Assembly: GCF_013215705.1 (NCBI RefSeq)
Contig: NZ_JABSQR010000027.1
Coordinates: 1 to 64,000 of the forward strand
Length of the DNA stretch: 64,000 nucleotides
Source: Moritella sp.
GTDB taxonomy: Bacteria > Pseudomonadota > Gammaproteobacteria > Enterobacterales > Moritellaceae
Direction: 5' to 3'
The translations under genes and the position numbers were made by a program. The notes below the pieces were generated by a model. It was not told the DNA's origin and made no database searches. It was given only the letters and a program-made list of their open reading frames with translations. Below, in pieces: positions 46,656-55,515 of this stretch. Within the stretch, counting starts at the first letter, position 1; each line of letters starts with the position of its first letter.

Positions 46656-46762
46656 AAAACCTGGTTCTGTTGTTTCCTATCTAAAATATTCCTGTTTTTA
46701 CGCCGCTAATACCACTCATGGTTTTCCCTTTAACTCGGTTATGTTAATAACTTGTGATACAA

Positions 46763-46780
46763 TTCAAACATATGTTTGAA
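46763..46780. promoter_or_regulatory. PsrA-like operator upstream of the thiolase
   Basis: TTCAAACATATGTTTGAA is an 18-bp perfect palindrome and fits the PsrA box (G/C)AAAC-N2-4-GTTT(G/C). PsrA is a TetR-type regulator of fatty acid degradation and related genes in Pseudomonas and some marine gammaproteobacteria. It ends 36 bases before the thiolase ATG, in a promoter-overlapping position. Confidence 0.6.
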
Positions 46781-46816
46781 AAATAAAACTGATCACATCA
46801 AGTAAGGAAACAAGGT

Positions 46817-48028
46817 ATGAGTAAAGTATTTATCGTGGCAGCAAAACGTACAGCGCTGGGTAGTTTCGGCGGTAGCTTAGCGGGTGTTGACGCCGCTACG
46901 TTAGGTGCTACGGCGATCAAAGGCGCATTGGCAGCCGCAAAGGTTAATCCAGAGCACGTTGATGAAGTGATTGTTGGTAATGTGATAAGTGCAGGACAAG
47001 GCATGGGGCCTGGTCGTCAAGCGGCTATGCAAGCGGGTATTCCTGCTAGTGTACCTGCTTATACGTTAAATATGATCTGTGGCAGTGGCATGAAAACGAT
47101 TATGGACGGTGCGGCACATATTAAAGCGGGTGATGCGGACATTGTGGTTGCTGCTGGGATGGAAAGTATGTCTAACATTCCTTATTTGATGCCTGCGAAA
47201 ACGCGTTTTGGCTCTAAAATGGGTAACATGACCATGGTTGATGCCATGGTTAATGATGGTTTGACCGACGTATTTAATCATTACCACATGGGCATGACGG
47301 CTGAAAATATCGTTGAGCAGTTTAGTTTAACCCGTGAACAGCAAGATACGTTTGCCGTTGGCAGTCAACACAAAGCGGTTGCAGCCATTGCAGCAGGGCG
47401 TTTTGTGGACGAGATCGTGCCAGTTGAAATAAAAGTGCGTCGCCAAACACAAAGCTTCGCTACCGATGAATATCCAAAAGACAATACCAGTGTTGAAGGT
47501 TTAGCTAAGTTACGTCCCGCATTTAAAGCTGACGGCTCTGTGACCGCGGCAAACGCATCAGGTATTAACGATGGTGCCGCTGCGATTATCTTAGCGTCAG
47601 AAGCAGCCGTGGAAAAATACGGCTTAGAACCAATGGCTGAATTAATTGCTTATGGTCAAGGTGGCGTCGATCCGAAAGTGATGGGGTTAGGTCCAGTACC
47701 GGCGATTGAACAAGCGCTTAAACGTGCTGATATGTCATTAGAGCAGATGGAGTTGTTAGAGCTAAATGAAGCCTTTGCTGCGCAAGCGTTAGGGGTCATG
47801 ACTAATCTGACTCAAGCACACAATGTGGATATGGATTGGTTTGCCGATAAGACTAATGTCAACGGTGGCGCTATCGCATTAGGTCATCCGTTGGGTGCAT
47901 CTGGTGGTCGTATTACGGTAACGTTATTACACGAAATGCAAAAACGTGGTGTCGACTATGGCTTAGCATCGCTGTGTATTGGTGGTGGCATGGGTACGGC
48001 TCTGATCATTAAAAACTTGCAGAAGTAA
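46817..48028 (+). CDS. atoB: Acetyl-CoA C-acetyltransferase (thiolase II)
   Basis: A 403-residue biosynthetic-type thiolase interconverting acetyl-CoA and acetoacetyl-CoA. Catalytic Cys88 (NMICGSGMK), His357 ([16 protein letters not shown]) and Cys387 (CIGGGMGTA) are all present. GTAAGG precedes the ATG. Single gene between tcdA and csdE; a PsrA-like palindrome upstream suggests control by fatty acid status. It could be called phaA or thl in other annotations. Confidence 0.93.
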   Translation: MSKVFIVAAKRTALGSFGGSLAGVDAATLGATAIKGALAAAKVNPEHVDEVIVGNVISAGQGMGPGRQAAMQAGIPASVPAYTLNMICGSGMKTIMDGAAHIKAGDADIVVAAGMESMSNIPYLMPAKTRFGSKMGNMTMVDAMVNDGLTDVFNHYHMGMTAENIVEQFSLTREQQDTFAVGSQHKAVAAIAAGRFVDEIVPVEIKVRRQTQSFATDEYPKDNTSVEGLAKLRPAFKADGSVTAANASGINDGAAAIILASEAAVEKYGLEPMAELIAYGQGGVDPKVMGLGPVPAIEQALKRADMSLEQMELLELNEAFAAQALGVMTNLTQAHNVDMDWFADKTNVNGGAIALGHPLGASGGRITVTLLHEMQKRGVDYGLASLCIGGGMGTALIIKNLQK

Positions 48029-48118
48029 TGATTAGCTAGTTTTTTTGATTGAGGTTTGATTAATATAGAGTGACTTGATCAAGTGGTGAACATTGATTCA
48101 CCACTTGATGTCGGCCGA

Positions 48119-48544
48119 TTAAGCCGCTTGTATTGCTGCTATCACGGCTTTTAAACCATTGCCACGAGAAGGACTAAGTTGTTGCATAAAACCAAGCTGC
48201 GAAAAATAGTCATCAACATCGAATGCTGCGATTTCAACGCGCGTTTTGCCATTAACGGCAGCTAATAACACGGCCATTAAACCTTTAACGATACGTGCAT
48301 CTGAATCCAGACCAAACCATAAACGTCCGTCATTATCGCAACTAAATACTATCCACGCCTGACTTTCACAGCCTTTAATTTTATTTTCTGCTACTTTATA
48401 GTCATCCGTTAACGCTGGGATCTTTTTACCGAGCAAAATTAATTGGCGGTATTTATTTTGCCAACCAGCTTGTGCGGTTAATAACGTCATTACATCGGTA
48501 CTGGTAATTTCGTTGCCAAATGGGCTCGACGAGAAATCGGTCAT
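48119..48544 (-). CDS. csdE: Sulfur acceptor protein CsdE
   Basis: A 141-residue SufE-like protein that takes persulfide sulfur from CsdA. The acceptor Cys is C59 in KIKGCESQAW; LSPSRGNGLKAVIAAI is the C-terminal signature. The frame is open to 48607, but I chose the ATG at 48544 (MTDFSSSPFGNEIT) because AGGA precedes it and it aligns with the E. coli start (147 residues). It follows csdA on the minus strand. Confidence 0.92.
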   Translation of the reverse strand: MTDFSSSPFGNEITSTDVMTLLTAQAGWQNKYRQLILLGKKIPALTDDYKVAENKIKGCESQAWIVFSCDNDGRLWFGLDSDARIVKGLMAVLLAAVNGKTRVEIAAFDVDDYFSQLGFMQQLSPSRGNGLKAVIAAIQAA

Positions 48545-48639
48545 GATCATTCCTGTATTACTAACCAGACTTGCAGCCTGGCTGGATAAAGTTAATCTGT
48601 TATTCATTACAATAACGGTGCTCTAGATACGGTAACAGA

Positions 48640-49860
48640 TTAGAGTAAATCTTGTAGTTCATTCAATGCTTTAATAAAGAAGTCTATTTCTGCTTTGGTA
48701 TTATAAATAGCCAACGAAACTCGGATGGTGCCGGATAAATTAAGACTCTGCATCAGAGGTTGTGCACAGTGATGACCGGTGCGAACCGCAATGCCTTGTA
48801 AGTCCAACAGCATCCCCACATCACTATTATGCGCATCATCAATAATAAAGCTGACACCGCCAGCACGATGGTGCGGTGAGCCTATGATCTTAATGCGCGG
48901 AATATTTTCGAGTTGCGCCGTGGTGTAGGCCAGTAATTCGGCTTCGTGAGCAGCCAGCACTTGTCGATCGTAACTGGTTAGAAACGTCATGGCGCGCGCC
49001 AGACTGATCGCACCAGCAATGTTGGGTGTACCGGCTTCAAATTTAAATGGTAGCTCGTTATAAGTGGTTTGTTCAAAGCTTACCGTTTTAATCATTTCGC
49101 CACCACCTTGCCAAGGCGGCAGTTGATTAAGCGCTTCTTCTTTACCCCAGAGCACGCCGATACCGGTAGGACCATACATTTTATGCCCAGAGAACACATA
49201 AAAATCACAACCGAGGGCTTGCACGTCAATCTCCCAATGCGAAATAGCTTGGGCGCCGTCGATTAATACCTTCGCACCCGTTTGCTTGGCTAACGCGATG
49301 ATCTCCTCAATCGGGTTCACGGTACCGATGGCATTAGAGACATGGCTAACCGCCACTAACTTGGTTCTATCGCTGAGTAATTGCTTATAGGCCTGCATAT
49401 CTATGTCGGTTGACGGTAACAGCGGAATAACCTTGAGGATGGCGCCTGTACGTTGTGCTAGCATTTGCCAAGGCACTATATTGGCGTGATGCTCTAAGGT
49501 GGAAATGATGATCTCATCGCCTGCTTGGATACTGGTGGTTAAGCAATTGGCGATTAAGTTAATCGCTTCGGTGGTGCCACGCGTCCAAATGATCTCTTTA
49601 CTGCGATTGGCATTAATAAATTGCGCGCAGATATCGCGGGCATTTTCATAGGCAGATGTGGCTTGCGCGCTGAGTGCATGTGACGCGCGGTGGACATTGG
49701 CGTTTATGTCACGATAATAGGTATTAATCGCCTCGAGAACACACAAGGGTTTTTGGCTTGTCGCGGCATTATCTAAGTAAATTAATGGGTGATCATTCAC
49801 TTGTTGCGATAAAACGGGGAATTGTTGTCTAAGGTCGGTTAATTCTATATCGTTAAGCAT
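48640..49860 (-). CDS. csdA: Cysteine desulfurase CsdA
   Basis: A 406-residue class II cysteine desulfurase. PLP lysine K227 in FSGHKMYGPTG, and the persulfide Cys365 in VRTGHHCAQPLM. It mobilises sulfur from cysteine to CsdE, in E. coli mainly for TcdA-dependent ct6A formation and as a minor Fe-S source. SufS is the closest alternative, but the adjacent csdE favours CsdA. The two genes form an operon. Confidence 0.93.
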   Translation of the reverse strand: MLNDIELTDLRQQFPVLSQQVNDHPLIYLDNAATSQKPLCVLEAINTYYRDINANVHRASHALSAQATSAYENARDICAQFINANRSKEIIWTRGTTEAINLIANCLTTSIQAGDEIIISTLEHHANIVPWQMLAQRTGAILKVIPLLPSTDIDMQAYKQLLSDRTKLVAVSHVSNAIGTVNPIEEIIALAKQTGAKVLIDGAQAISHWEIDVQALGCDFYVFSGHKMYGPTGIGVLWGKEEALNQLPPWQGGGEMIKTVSFEQTTYNELPFKFEAGTPNIAGAISLARAMTFLTSYDRQVLAAHEAELLAYTTAQLENIPRIKIIGSPHHRAGGVSFIIDDAHNSDVGMLLDLQGIAVRTGHHCAQPLMQSLNLSGTIRVSLAIYNTKAEIDFFIKALNELQDLL

Positions 49861-50207
49861 GGTGTAAACTCACTATCAAGGAGTGGGGATTATAACCTGA
49901 AAGAACGCCTTGCGCATTTGTACATTTAGGCGAATTGAAATAGTTTTTGCAATTATTCTGATTTAATTTTTATTGCTTGTTCTGGGGCTTTTTTTTGTGT
50001 TTTAAACTGTTTTATTGCATTTGCGTTCACAAATCAACCGTTGCCGTCTGTTTTTAGCGCTATTCTTATGTGATTAAAGATGGTGATATTTTGCACTATT
50101 ATTGATTTGTGTCTGGGTTTACTGTATAAACCGAGCATTAAAAGTATACCTAGTAGCTTCAAATGCGACTATGTAGACACTTATATTTGAAGTTATTGGA
50201 GCACACT
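49861..50207. other. Region between csdA and rpmB with a leader hairpin
   Basis: CTTCAAAT / ATTTGAAG (50157-50164 and 50185-50192) with a 20-base loop lies just before the rpmB ribosome binding site and could be an RNA control element. The upstream part is T-rich and contains no ORF or recognised site. Confidence 0.4.
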
Positions 50208-50444
50208 ATGTCAAAAGTATGCCAAGTTACTGGTAAAAAACCAGCTGTTGGTAACAACGTTTCTCACGCAAAAAACCGCACACGTCGCCGTTTCTTGCCA
50301 AACCTACATACACACCGTTTCTGGGTTGAGAGCGAAAACCGTTTTGTAAAGTTACGTCTTACTTGTAAAGGTATGCGTATTATTGATAAAAAGGGTATCG
50401 ATTCAGTTCTTGCTGAAATGCGTGCCCGTGGTGAGAAGGTTTAA
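50208..50444 (+). CDS. rpmB: Ribosomal protein bL28
   Basis: A 78-residue large-subunit protein ([20 protein letters not shown], ending MRARGEKV), the same length as E. coli L28. The start at 50208 has TTGGAG upstream; the frame is open from 50163 but the extra residues are not part of the family. It is co-transcribed with rpmG, 11 bases downstream. Confidence 0.98.
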   Translation: MSKVCQVTGKKPAVGNNVSHAKNRTRRRFLPNLHTHRFWVESENRFVKLRLTCKGMRIIDKKGIDSVLAEMRARGEKV

Positions 50445-50455
50445 GGAGCTATATT

Positions 50456-50611
50456 ATGCGCGATAAAATTCGTTTGAATTCATCTGCTGGTACTGGTCAC
50501 TTCTATACCACTACTAAAAACAAAAAAAACATGCCTGAGAAAATGGAGATCAAAAAGTTTGATCCTGTAGTTCGCAAGCACGTTATGTACAAAGAAGGCA
50601 AAATCAAGTAA
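50456..50611 (+). CDS. rpmG: Ribosomal protein bL33
   Basis: A 51-residue protein: [51 protein letters not shown]. It matches bL33 in length and sequence and lacks the zinc-binding cysteines of the C+ form, so it is the C- type. AAGGAG precedes the ATG. Second gene of rpmBG, before a strong terminator. Confidence 0.98.
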   Translation: MRDKIRLNSSAGTGHFYTTTKNKKNMPEKMEIKKFDPVVRKHVMYKEGKIK

Positions 50612-50637
50612 TTCTTGATTGCGTATTCGCTGTATAG

Positions 50638-50672
50638 AAAATGCCAGTTATTTATAACTGGCATTTTTTTTA
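50638..50672 (+). terminator. Terminator after rpmBG
   Basis: AAAATGCCAGTTA / TAACTGGCATTTT, loop TTTA, with an eight-base T tail. Confidence 0.95.
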
Positions 50673-50736
50673 TGTTAAATTTGCTACAATCTAATTTCTA
50701 CCTCTTTTCCTAATGTTTTAGTCTGGTGTTGCCCTT

Positions 50737-52752
50737 ATGAAATTGAATCCCCGTCAGGATGAAGCTGTAAAATATATTTCTGGTCCGTGTTTGGTACTTG
50801 CTGGTGCTGGCAGTGGTAAAACCCGTGTTATTACCACCAAAATTGCCCACCTGGTACAAAACTGCAGTTACAAGGCCTGTAATATTGCGGCGCTAACCTT
50901 TACCAATAAAGCGGCGCGCGAAATGAAAGAACGTATTGCCAAGACATTAGGTAAAAAAGAAGCAAAAGGCTTAATGGTATCGACGTTTCATACCTTAGGG
51001 TTAAATATTATTCGTAAGGAATATAAAACCTTAGGTATCAAGCAGGCATTTACCTTGTTTGATGATCAAGACCAGCTGGCATTATTAAAAGAACTCACCC
51101 AAGAGACGCTAGAAGAAGATAAAGAGCTTATCGACCAATTACGTAGCGCTATTTCGAGTTGGAAAAATGAGTTGGTATTGCCACCACAAGCCATTGCCCG
51201 CGCGCAGATGCCCCAAGACAAATTATTTGCGCAGTGTTACGACGACTACCTCCGTCATATGAAAGCGTATAACGCCTTGGACTTTGATGATCTCATCATG
51301 ATGCCAACACTGTTATTACGCTTAAATGAAGAAGTACGCGAACGCTGGCAAAACAAGATCCGCTATTTACTCGTGGATGAATACCAAGATACCAATACCA
51401 GCCAATATGAACTGGTGAAGTTAATTGTTGGCCAAAGTGCAAAGTTTACTGTGGTCGGTGATGATGATCAGTCAATTTATTCATGGCGTGGTGCCCGACC
51501 TGAAAATCTGACATTATTGCAAAAAGATTTTCCGGGTTTGAAAGTGGTGAAGCTCGAGCAAAACTACCGTTCGACCCAACGAATTTTGAAAGCAGCAAAT
51601 ATCTTAATTGATAATAATCCCCATGAATTTAATAAACGCTTATTCAGCGAGCTTGGTTATGGTGAGCCGATTAAAGTGTTTACCACTAAAAATGAAGAGC
51701 ATGAAGCTGAAAAAGTAGTATCAGAACTACTGGCACACAAGTTTATGGCGCGCAGTGACTATAAAGATTATGCGATCTTATACCGTGGTAATCATCAGTC
51801 GCGGTTATTTGAAAAAGCGCTAATGACTAACCGTATTCCGTATAAGATCAGTGGTGGTACCTCATTCTTCTCGCGTGCCGAGATCAAAGATATGATGGCT
51901 TATCTGCGGTTACTTGTGAACCCGGATGATGATAATGCATTTTTACGTGTAGTGAACGTACCGCGCCGTGAGATAGGCCCGACAACATTAGAAAAGTTAG
52001 GTAATTACGCCAACATGCGTAATATTAGCTTGTTTGCTGCTAGTTTTGAAATGGGCTTAGAGCAAACCCTGACGGGACGTGGTTTACTTGCGGTGCGTGG
52101 TTTTACCCGTTGGTTAGTGGAATTAGCCGACCAGGAACAGCGTAGCGATAGCATTGATGCGGTACGTGATATGGTACGAGATATTCATTATGAAGATTGG
52201 TTATACGAAACCAGTACCAGTGCTAAAGCCGCAGAAATGCGCATGAAGAATGTTTCAGAGTTGTATCGCTGGGTGACTGAAATGCTCAAGGGCGATGATC
52301 TCGATGAAGAGATGACGTTGGCGCAGGTTGTTACGCGCTTAACCTTACGGGATATGCTTGAACGTAACGAAGACGAAGACGATTCTGATCAAGTGCAGTT
52401 AATGACTTACCATGCTTCTAAAGGTCTGGAATATCCGTATGTATTCATGGTAGGTATGGAAGAAGGTATATTACCGCATCAAAGCTCGATTGATGATGAT
52501 CCTAATGTGGAAGAGGAGCGTCGTTTGGCCTACGTGGGAATCACTCGTGCGCAAAAAGTCTTATTCATGATGCTCTGTAAAGAACGTCGTCAGTTTGGTG
52601 AAGTGGTGAAGCCGGAACCAAGCCGTTTCTTGTTCGAGTTACCACAAGATGATCTCGAATGGGACTTACGTAAAAAACCGGATTCGGCAGTAGAAAAACA
52701 AGCAAAAGGTAAACGAGGCGTGGCGAATCTAAGAGCGTTATTTAATAAATAG
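50737..52752 (+). CDS. rep: ATP-dependent DNA helicase Rep
   Basis: A 671-residue superfamily 1A helicase (E. coli Rep 673). Walker [10 protein letters not shown] at 22-30, [31 protein letters not shown] and [13 protein letters not shown] are helicase motifs in order. It unwinds 3' to 5' and clears proteins ahead of the replication fork. UvrD is the nearest alternative, but the total length and the short C-terminal tail are those of Rep. Confidence 0.95.
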   Translation: MKLNPRQDEAVKYISGPCLVLAGAGSGKTRVITTKIAHLVQNCSYKACNIAALTFTNKAAREMKERIAKTLGKKEAKGLMVSTFHTLGLNIIRKEYKTLGIKQAFTLFDDQDQLALLKELTQETLEEDKELIDQLRSAISSWKNELVLPPQAIARAQMPQDKLFAQCYDDYLRHMKAYNALDFDDLIMMPTLLLRLNEEVRERWQNKIRYLLVDEYQDTNTSQYELVKLIVGQSAKFTVVGDDDQSIYSWRGARPENLTLLQKDFPGLKVVKLEQNYRSTQRILKAANILIDNNPHEFNKRLFSELGYGEPIKVFTTKNEEHEAEKVVSELLAHKFMARSDYKDYAILYRGNHQSRLFEKALMTNRIPYKISGGTSFFSRAEIKDMMAYLRLLVNPDDDNAFLRVVNVPRREIGPTTLEKLGNYANMRNISLFAASFEMGLEQTLTGRGLLAVRGFTRWLVELADQEQRSDSIDAVRDMVRDIHYEDWLYETSTSAKAAEMRMKNVSELYRWVTEMLKGDDLDEEMTLAQVVTRLTLRDMLERNEDEDDSDQVQLMTYHASKGLEYPYVFMVGMEEGILPHQSSIDDDPNVEEERRLAYVGITRAQKVLFMMLCKERRQFGEVVKPEPSRFLFELPQDDLEWDLRKKPDSAVEKQAKGKRGVANLRALFNK

Positions 52753-52791
52753 CAACCTCACACTGGCTTCGGCGTATCGATTTAAGATCGC

Positions 52792-54126
52792 TTATTCGAG
52801 TTCTAATAAGCGATTAACTTGCATGTAATCCATTGGTTCGGCGATATAACTGCCTTGGCCAAACTCGCAGCCTAACTCCACTAACTTTGCGTGCTGCTGC
52901 TGGGTCTCAATACCTTCTACAATCACTTTAAACCCCATATCGTGGCTAATATCCCTAATTACCCGAATTAATGACAAGTCTTTTTTGGACATCAGCATAC
53001 GATTGGTAAAACGGCTGTCTATTTTGACAAAATCAATTGGGTACTGAAAAAAAGCGTTTAACGAACTAAAACCGGTACCAAAATCATCTAACCCCACTTG
53101 CACCCCAATGTGACGTAATTTTTCTAACGCGCGGATGGCAAATTTATTGTGCAGCATGAATTCCTGTTCCCTAAATTCAAATACCAGACGATGCGGTGGT
53201 ATCTGTTGTTGCTGAATAATAAAAATTAAATGTTCAACAGCACCATTAAGAATTAGGTGCTTAGCTGATAAGTTCATGGTTAATATGATTTGTTGATTAT
53301 CTCGGTGGGAACCATGCCACTTTTTGAGTTGTAAGCAGGCTTGATTAATAATATGCAAATCGAGCGCGATGATAATATCGGTGTTTTCTGCTAATGAGAT
53401 AAAATTATTATCACCGCACTGCTCTTTCTCATGCCAATGGGCAATCACTTCAAAGCCGATCAGTTGATTGCTGTTTAGTTGAATAATGGGTTGGTAGTAA
53501 GGCAATATATCGTGGTTAATAATAGCGCGTGTGAGCTTCTCTTGTTGCAGTATGCCTTGGGTGTTTTTACTTGGTGTTGGTAATGCGGTGGAAAGGTGAT
53601 ATTGCCCAAAGCCTTGGTGTCGTGCATTTTTTAGGGCGATATCGGCATCTTTCAATACTTGGCTCACAGAATGCGGTGCTTGCTGTAAGCTAATGCCGAT
53701 ACTACTACTGCAGAGAATTTTATAATTGTTAACTTGAAAACTAAACCGAAACTGTGACTGAATTTTTTTTGCCAGCTCAATGGCGCTATCGGCATCGGTG
53801 ATATCTGTTTTTAATAAGGCAAACTCATCACCCTGTAAGTTAACTAAGCAGTCATTACTTGACGTTAATGATTGTAAATGGGCTTGGATGATTGTAATTA
53901 ATTTATTACTGAGTTCACTGCCAAAGCTTTGTTCAACCTCGGCGATATTATCAACCTTGATCAGCAAGAGCACGAAGCTGCGTTGGGTTTGTTGTAATTC
54001 TTGTAAGGCCGATTTTAGCTGGGTTAAAAATAAGGCTCGTTGCGTTCGCAAAGAATGAGATAAGGCTAAACTAATTAGCTCGGTGTTATTTGCTGGTTGT
54101 TGGTTTGGGAGACGATCCTTGTTCAC
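52792..54126 (-). CDS. GGDEF/EAL domain protein with degenerate motifs
   Basis: 444 residues without transmembrane segments. The diguanylate cyclase domain (about 45-180) has LQGDEF (97-102) in place of GGDEF, so one glycine is lost and cyclase activity is doubtful. The EAL domain (about 195-444) has EVI (226-228) instead of EAL but keeps GLDDFGTGFSSL, VKIDSRF and VEGIETQ, so some c-di-GMP phosphodiesterase or binding activity may remain. Cytoplasmic. No sensor domain is visible in the first 40 residues. Single gene. Confidence 0.85.
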   Translation of the reverse strand: MNKDRLPNQQPANNTELISLALSHSLRTQRALFLTQLKSALQELQQTQRSFVLLLIKVDNIAEVEQSFGSELSNKLITIIQAHLQSLTSSNDCLVNLQGDEFALLKTDITDADSAIELAKKIQSQFRFSFQVNNYKILCSSSIGISLQQAPHSVSQVLKDADIALKNARHQGFGQYHLSTALPTPSKNTQGILQQEKLTRAIINHDILPYYQPIIQLNSNQLIGFEVIAHWHEKEQCGDNNFISLAENTDIIIALDLHIINQACLQLKKWHGSHRDNQQIILTMNLSAKHLILNGAVEHLIFIIQQQQIPPHRLVFEFREQEFMLHNKFAIRALEKLRHIGVQVGLDDFGTGFSSLNAFFQYPIDFVKIDSRFTNRMLMSKKDLSLIRVIRDISHDMGFKVIVEGIETQQQHAKLVELGCEFGQGSYIAEPMDYMQVNRLLELE

Positions 54127-54205
54127 AGTCGGTATCCTAATGGTCTTTAATCACTTAAAAACTAAGTTTTATAGTAATAAAGTCTAGCAGTGGATAGCTG
54201 TGGGT

Positions 54206-54237
54206 CAAAAAAAGCCACTAAATTAATTAGTGGCTTT
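54206..54237 (-). terminator. Terminator after the cytochrome c5 gene
   Basis: AAAGCCACTAA / TTAGTGGCTTT with a five-base loop; on the minus strand it is followed by T7. It lies 70 bases after the stop codon. Confidence 0.9.
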
Positions 54238-54307
54238 ATCGAAAGTGCGTGTCGCTATAACGGATTAGCGCTGAATGTTTTTGTTATAACGTTATTTAGC
54301 CATGGTG

Positions 54308-54727
54308 TTACAGGCCGTGGATCATGTAATCAACAGCGGCTTGTAATTCATCATCTGAACAGCTTGCACAGGTACCACGTGCTGGCATTGCGCCATTGAA
54401 GCCTTCGATCGCGTGGCGATACAAGGTGTCTGTCCCTTTTGCTATGCGCGGCGCCCACTGCTCGGCATTACCTTTAATTGGTGCGCCAGCAAGACCGCTG
54501 CCATGACACATGCTACAAGTAGTAGTATAAATTTGTTCACCTGAACGTGGTGCTGCTGGTGCTGTACTTTTTGCAACAACAGGAGCCAGTTCACCGGGTA
54601 GGTATACTTGACCAACTGGTGCAATGCGTTCTGCAACTGCTTCAGGAGAGTTGTGGCCAGCGTTTACGGTGAATGTAAATAGCAATGATGCTGTTAAAGT
54701 GATTAGAATATTTCGTAATTTATACAT
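54308..54727 (-). CDS. Cytochrome c5-type periplasmic monohaem cytochrome
   Basis: 139 residues with a signal peptide (cut near VNAG, 23). One haem c site C71-S-M-C74-H75, axial Met in GAMPARG (M114), and the extra disulfide pair C120/C123 (CASC) that marks cytochrome c5. An Ala/Pro-rich linker (50-62) separates the signal region from the haem domain. Such proteins carry electrons in the periplasm to terminal oxidases or reductases. Single gene. Confidence 0.92.
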   Translation of the reverse strand: MYKLRNILITLTASLLFTFTVNAGHNSPEAVAERIAPVGQVYLPGELAPVVAKSTAPAAPRSGEQIYTTTCSMCHGSGLAGAPIKGNAEQWAPRIAKGTDTLYRHAIEGFNGAMPARGTCASCSDDELQAAVDYMIHGL

Positions 54728-54968
54728 GCTCTTTTTAGCTCCCTAATTAATGGTATTGTCAGTCTGTTGATGACTTTTGTTATAATAAATCCCTACTGTT
54801 GTCAGGCATTATATCCTTACCTAGCCTTAGGTTAAATAGTTGTAACAGTGTTTGTTGCATTTTACTTGGTTATAAAAGATACAAGCAAGGTGGTTATCCG
54901 ACATTTTCCCTCGGAATAAACGGATTTGCCTAGACGAGGTTGATGGTTGGACGTAAGATATTGTGCAT

Positions 54969-55045
54969 GCACCTTTAGCTCAGTTGGATAGAGCGTCGCC
55001 CTCCGGAGGCGAAGGTCGCAGGTTCGACTCCTGCAAGGTGCACCA
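54969..55045 (+). tRNA. tRNA-Arg (CCG)
   Basis: Acceptor GCACCTT/AAGGTGC, anticodon loop CCTCCGG (anticodon CCG), TTCGACT T-loop, encoded CCA; 77 nt. First of the Arg-His-Pro cluster. Confidence 0.95.
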
Positions 55046-55074
55046 TTATAGTTGTTGTGATATGAATGATAAAT

Positions 55075-55151
55075 GGCGGTTGTAGCTCAGTTGGTAGAGC
55101 CCCGGATTGTGATTCCGGTTGTCGAGGGTTCAAATCCCTTCAGTCGCCCCA
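55075..55151 (+). tRNA. tRNA-His (GTG)
   Basis: Acceptor GCGGTTG/CAGTCGC with an extra G at the 5' end facing discriminator C, the tRNA-His hallmark. Anticodon GTG in ATTGTGATT. CCA encoded. T-stem GAGGG/CCCTT differs from the second copy at 60194. Confidence 0.95.
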
Positions 55152-55178
55152 TCTCTTCTCGATGTAAAACAAGATTCT

Positions 55179-55255
55179 CGGTGATTAGCGCAGCTTGGTA
55201 GCGCACCTGGTTTGGGACCAGGGGGTCAGAGGTTCGAATCCTCTATCACCGACCA
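55179..55255 (+). tRNA. tRNA-Pro (TGG), copy 1
   Basis: Acceptor CGGTGAT/ATCACCG, anticodon TGG in GTTTGGGAC, TTCGAAT T-loop, encoded CCA; 77 nt. Identical in sequence to the copies at 60113 and 60440. Confidence 0.95.
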
Positions 55256-55261
55256 GATTAG

Positions 55262-55299
55262 AAAAGCCCGTAACACTTCAATGTGTTACGGGCTTTTTG
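55262..55299 (+). terminator. Terminator of tRNA cluster 1
   Basis: AAAAGCCCGTAACAC / GTGTTACGGGCTTTT with a six-base loop and T tail, directly after tRNA-Pro. The remaining 216 bases to the mshQ-like gene carry no feature I can name. Confidence 0.95.
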
Positions 55300-55515
55300 C
55301 TTTCAAATATTCTACAATAAACCCATTGCGGTCAAAAAGCGCTGTCGTCGCAAACTATCGCTTATTTCAAGTACGTTCATTTTTCACTTTCCCACAATGT
55401 GCTATCGGGTGTAAATTTGGACTGAAAGACGACAAGTCGCACAGCGTAATATTAATTGTTTTTTGGATTTATCGTGGGTCGAACCTTGTTGGTTGACGCA
55501 ATGCAAGAGAGCTGA

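Noticed and set aside
55212-55496. 94-aa ORF starting in tRNA-Pro
   Set aside because: It crosses the tRNA 3' end and a strong terminator; no ribosome binding site.
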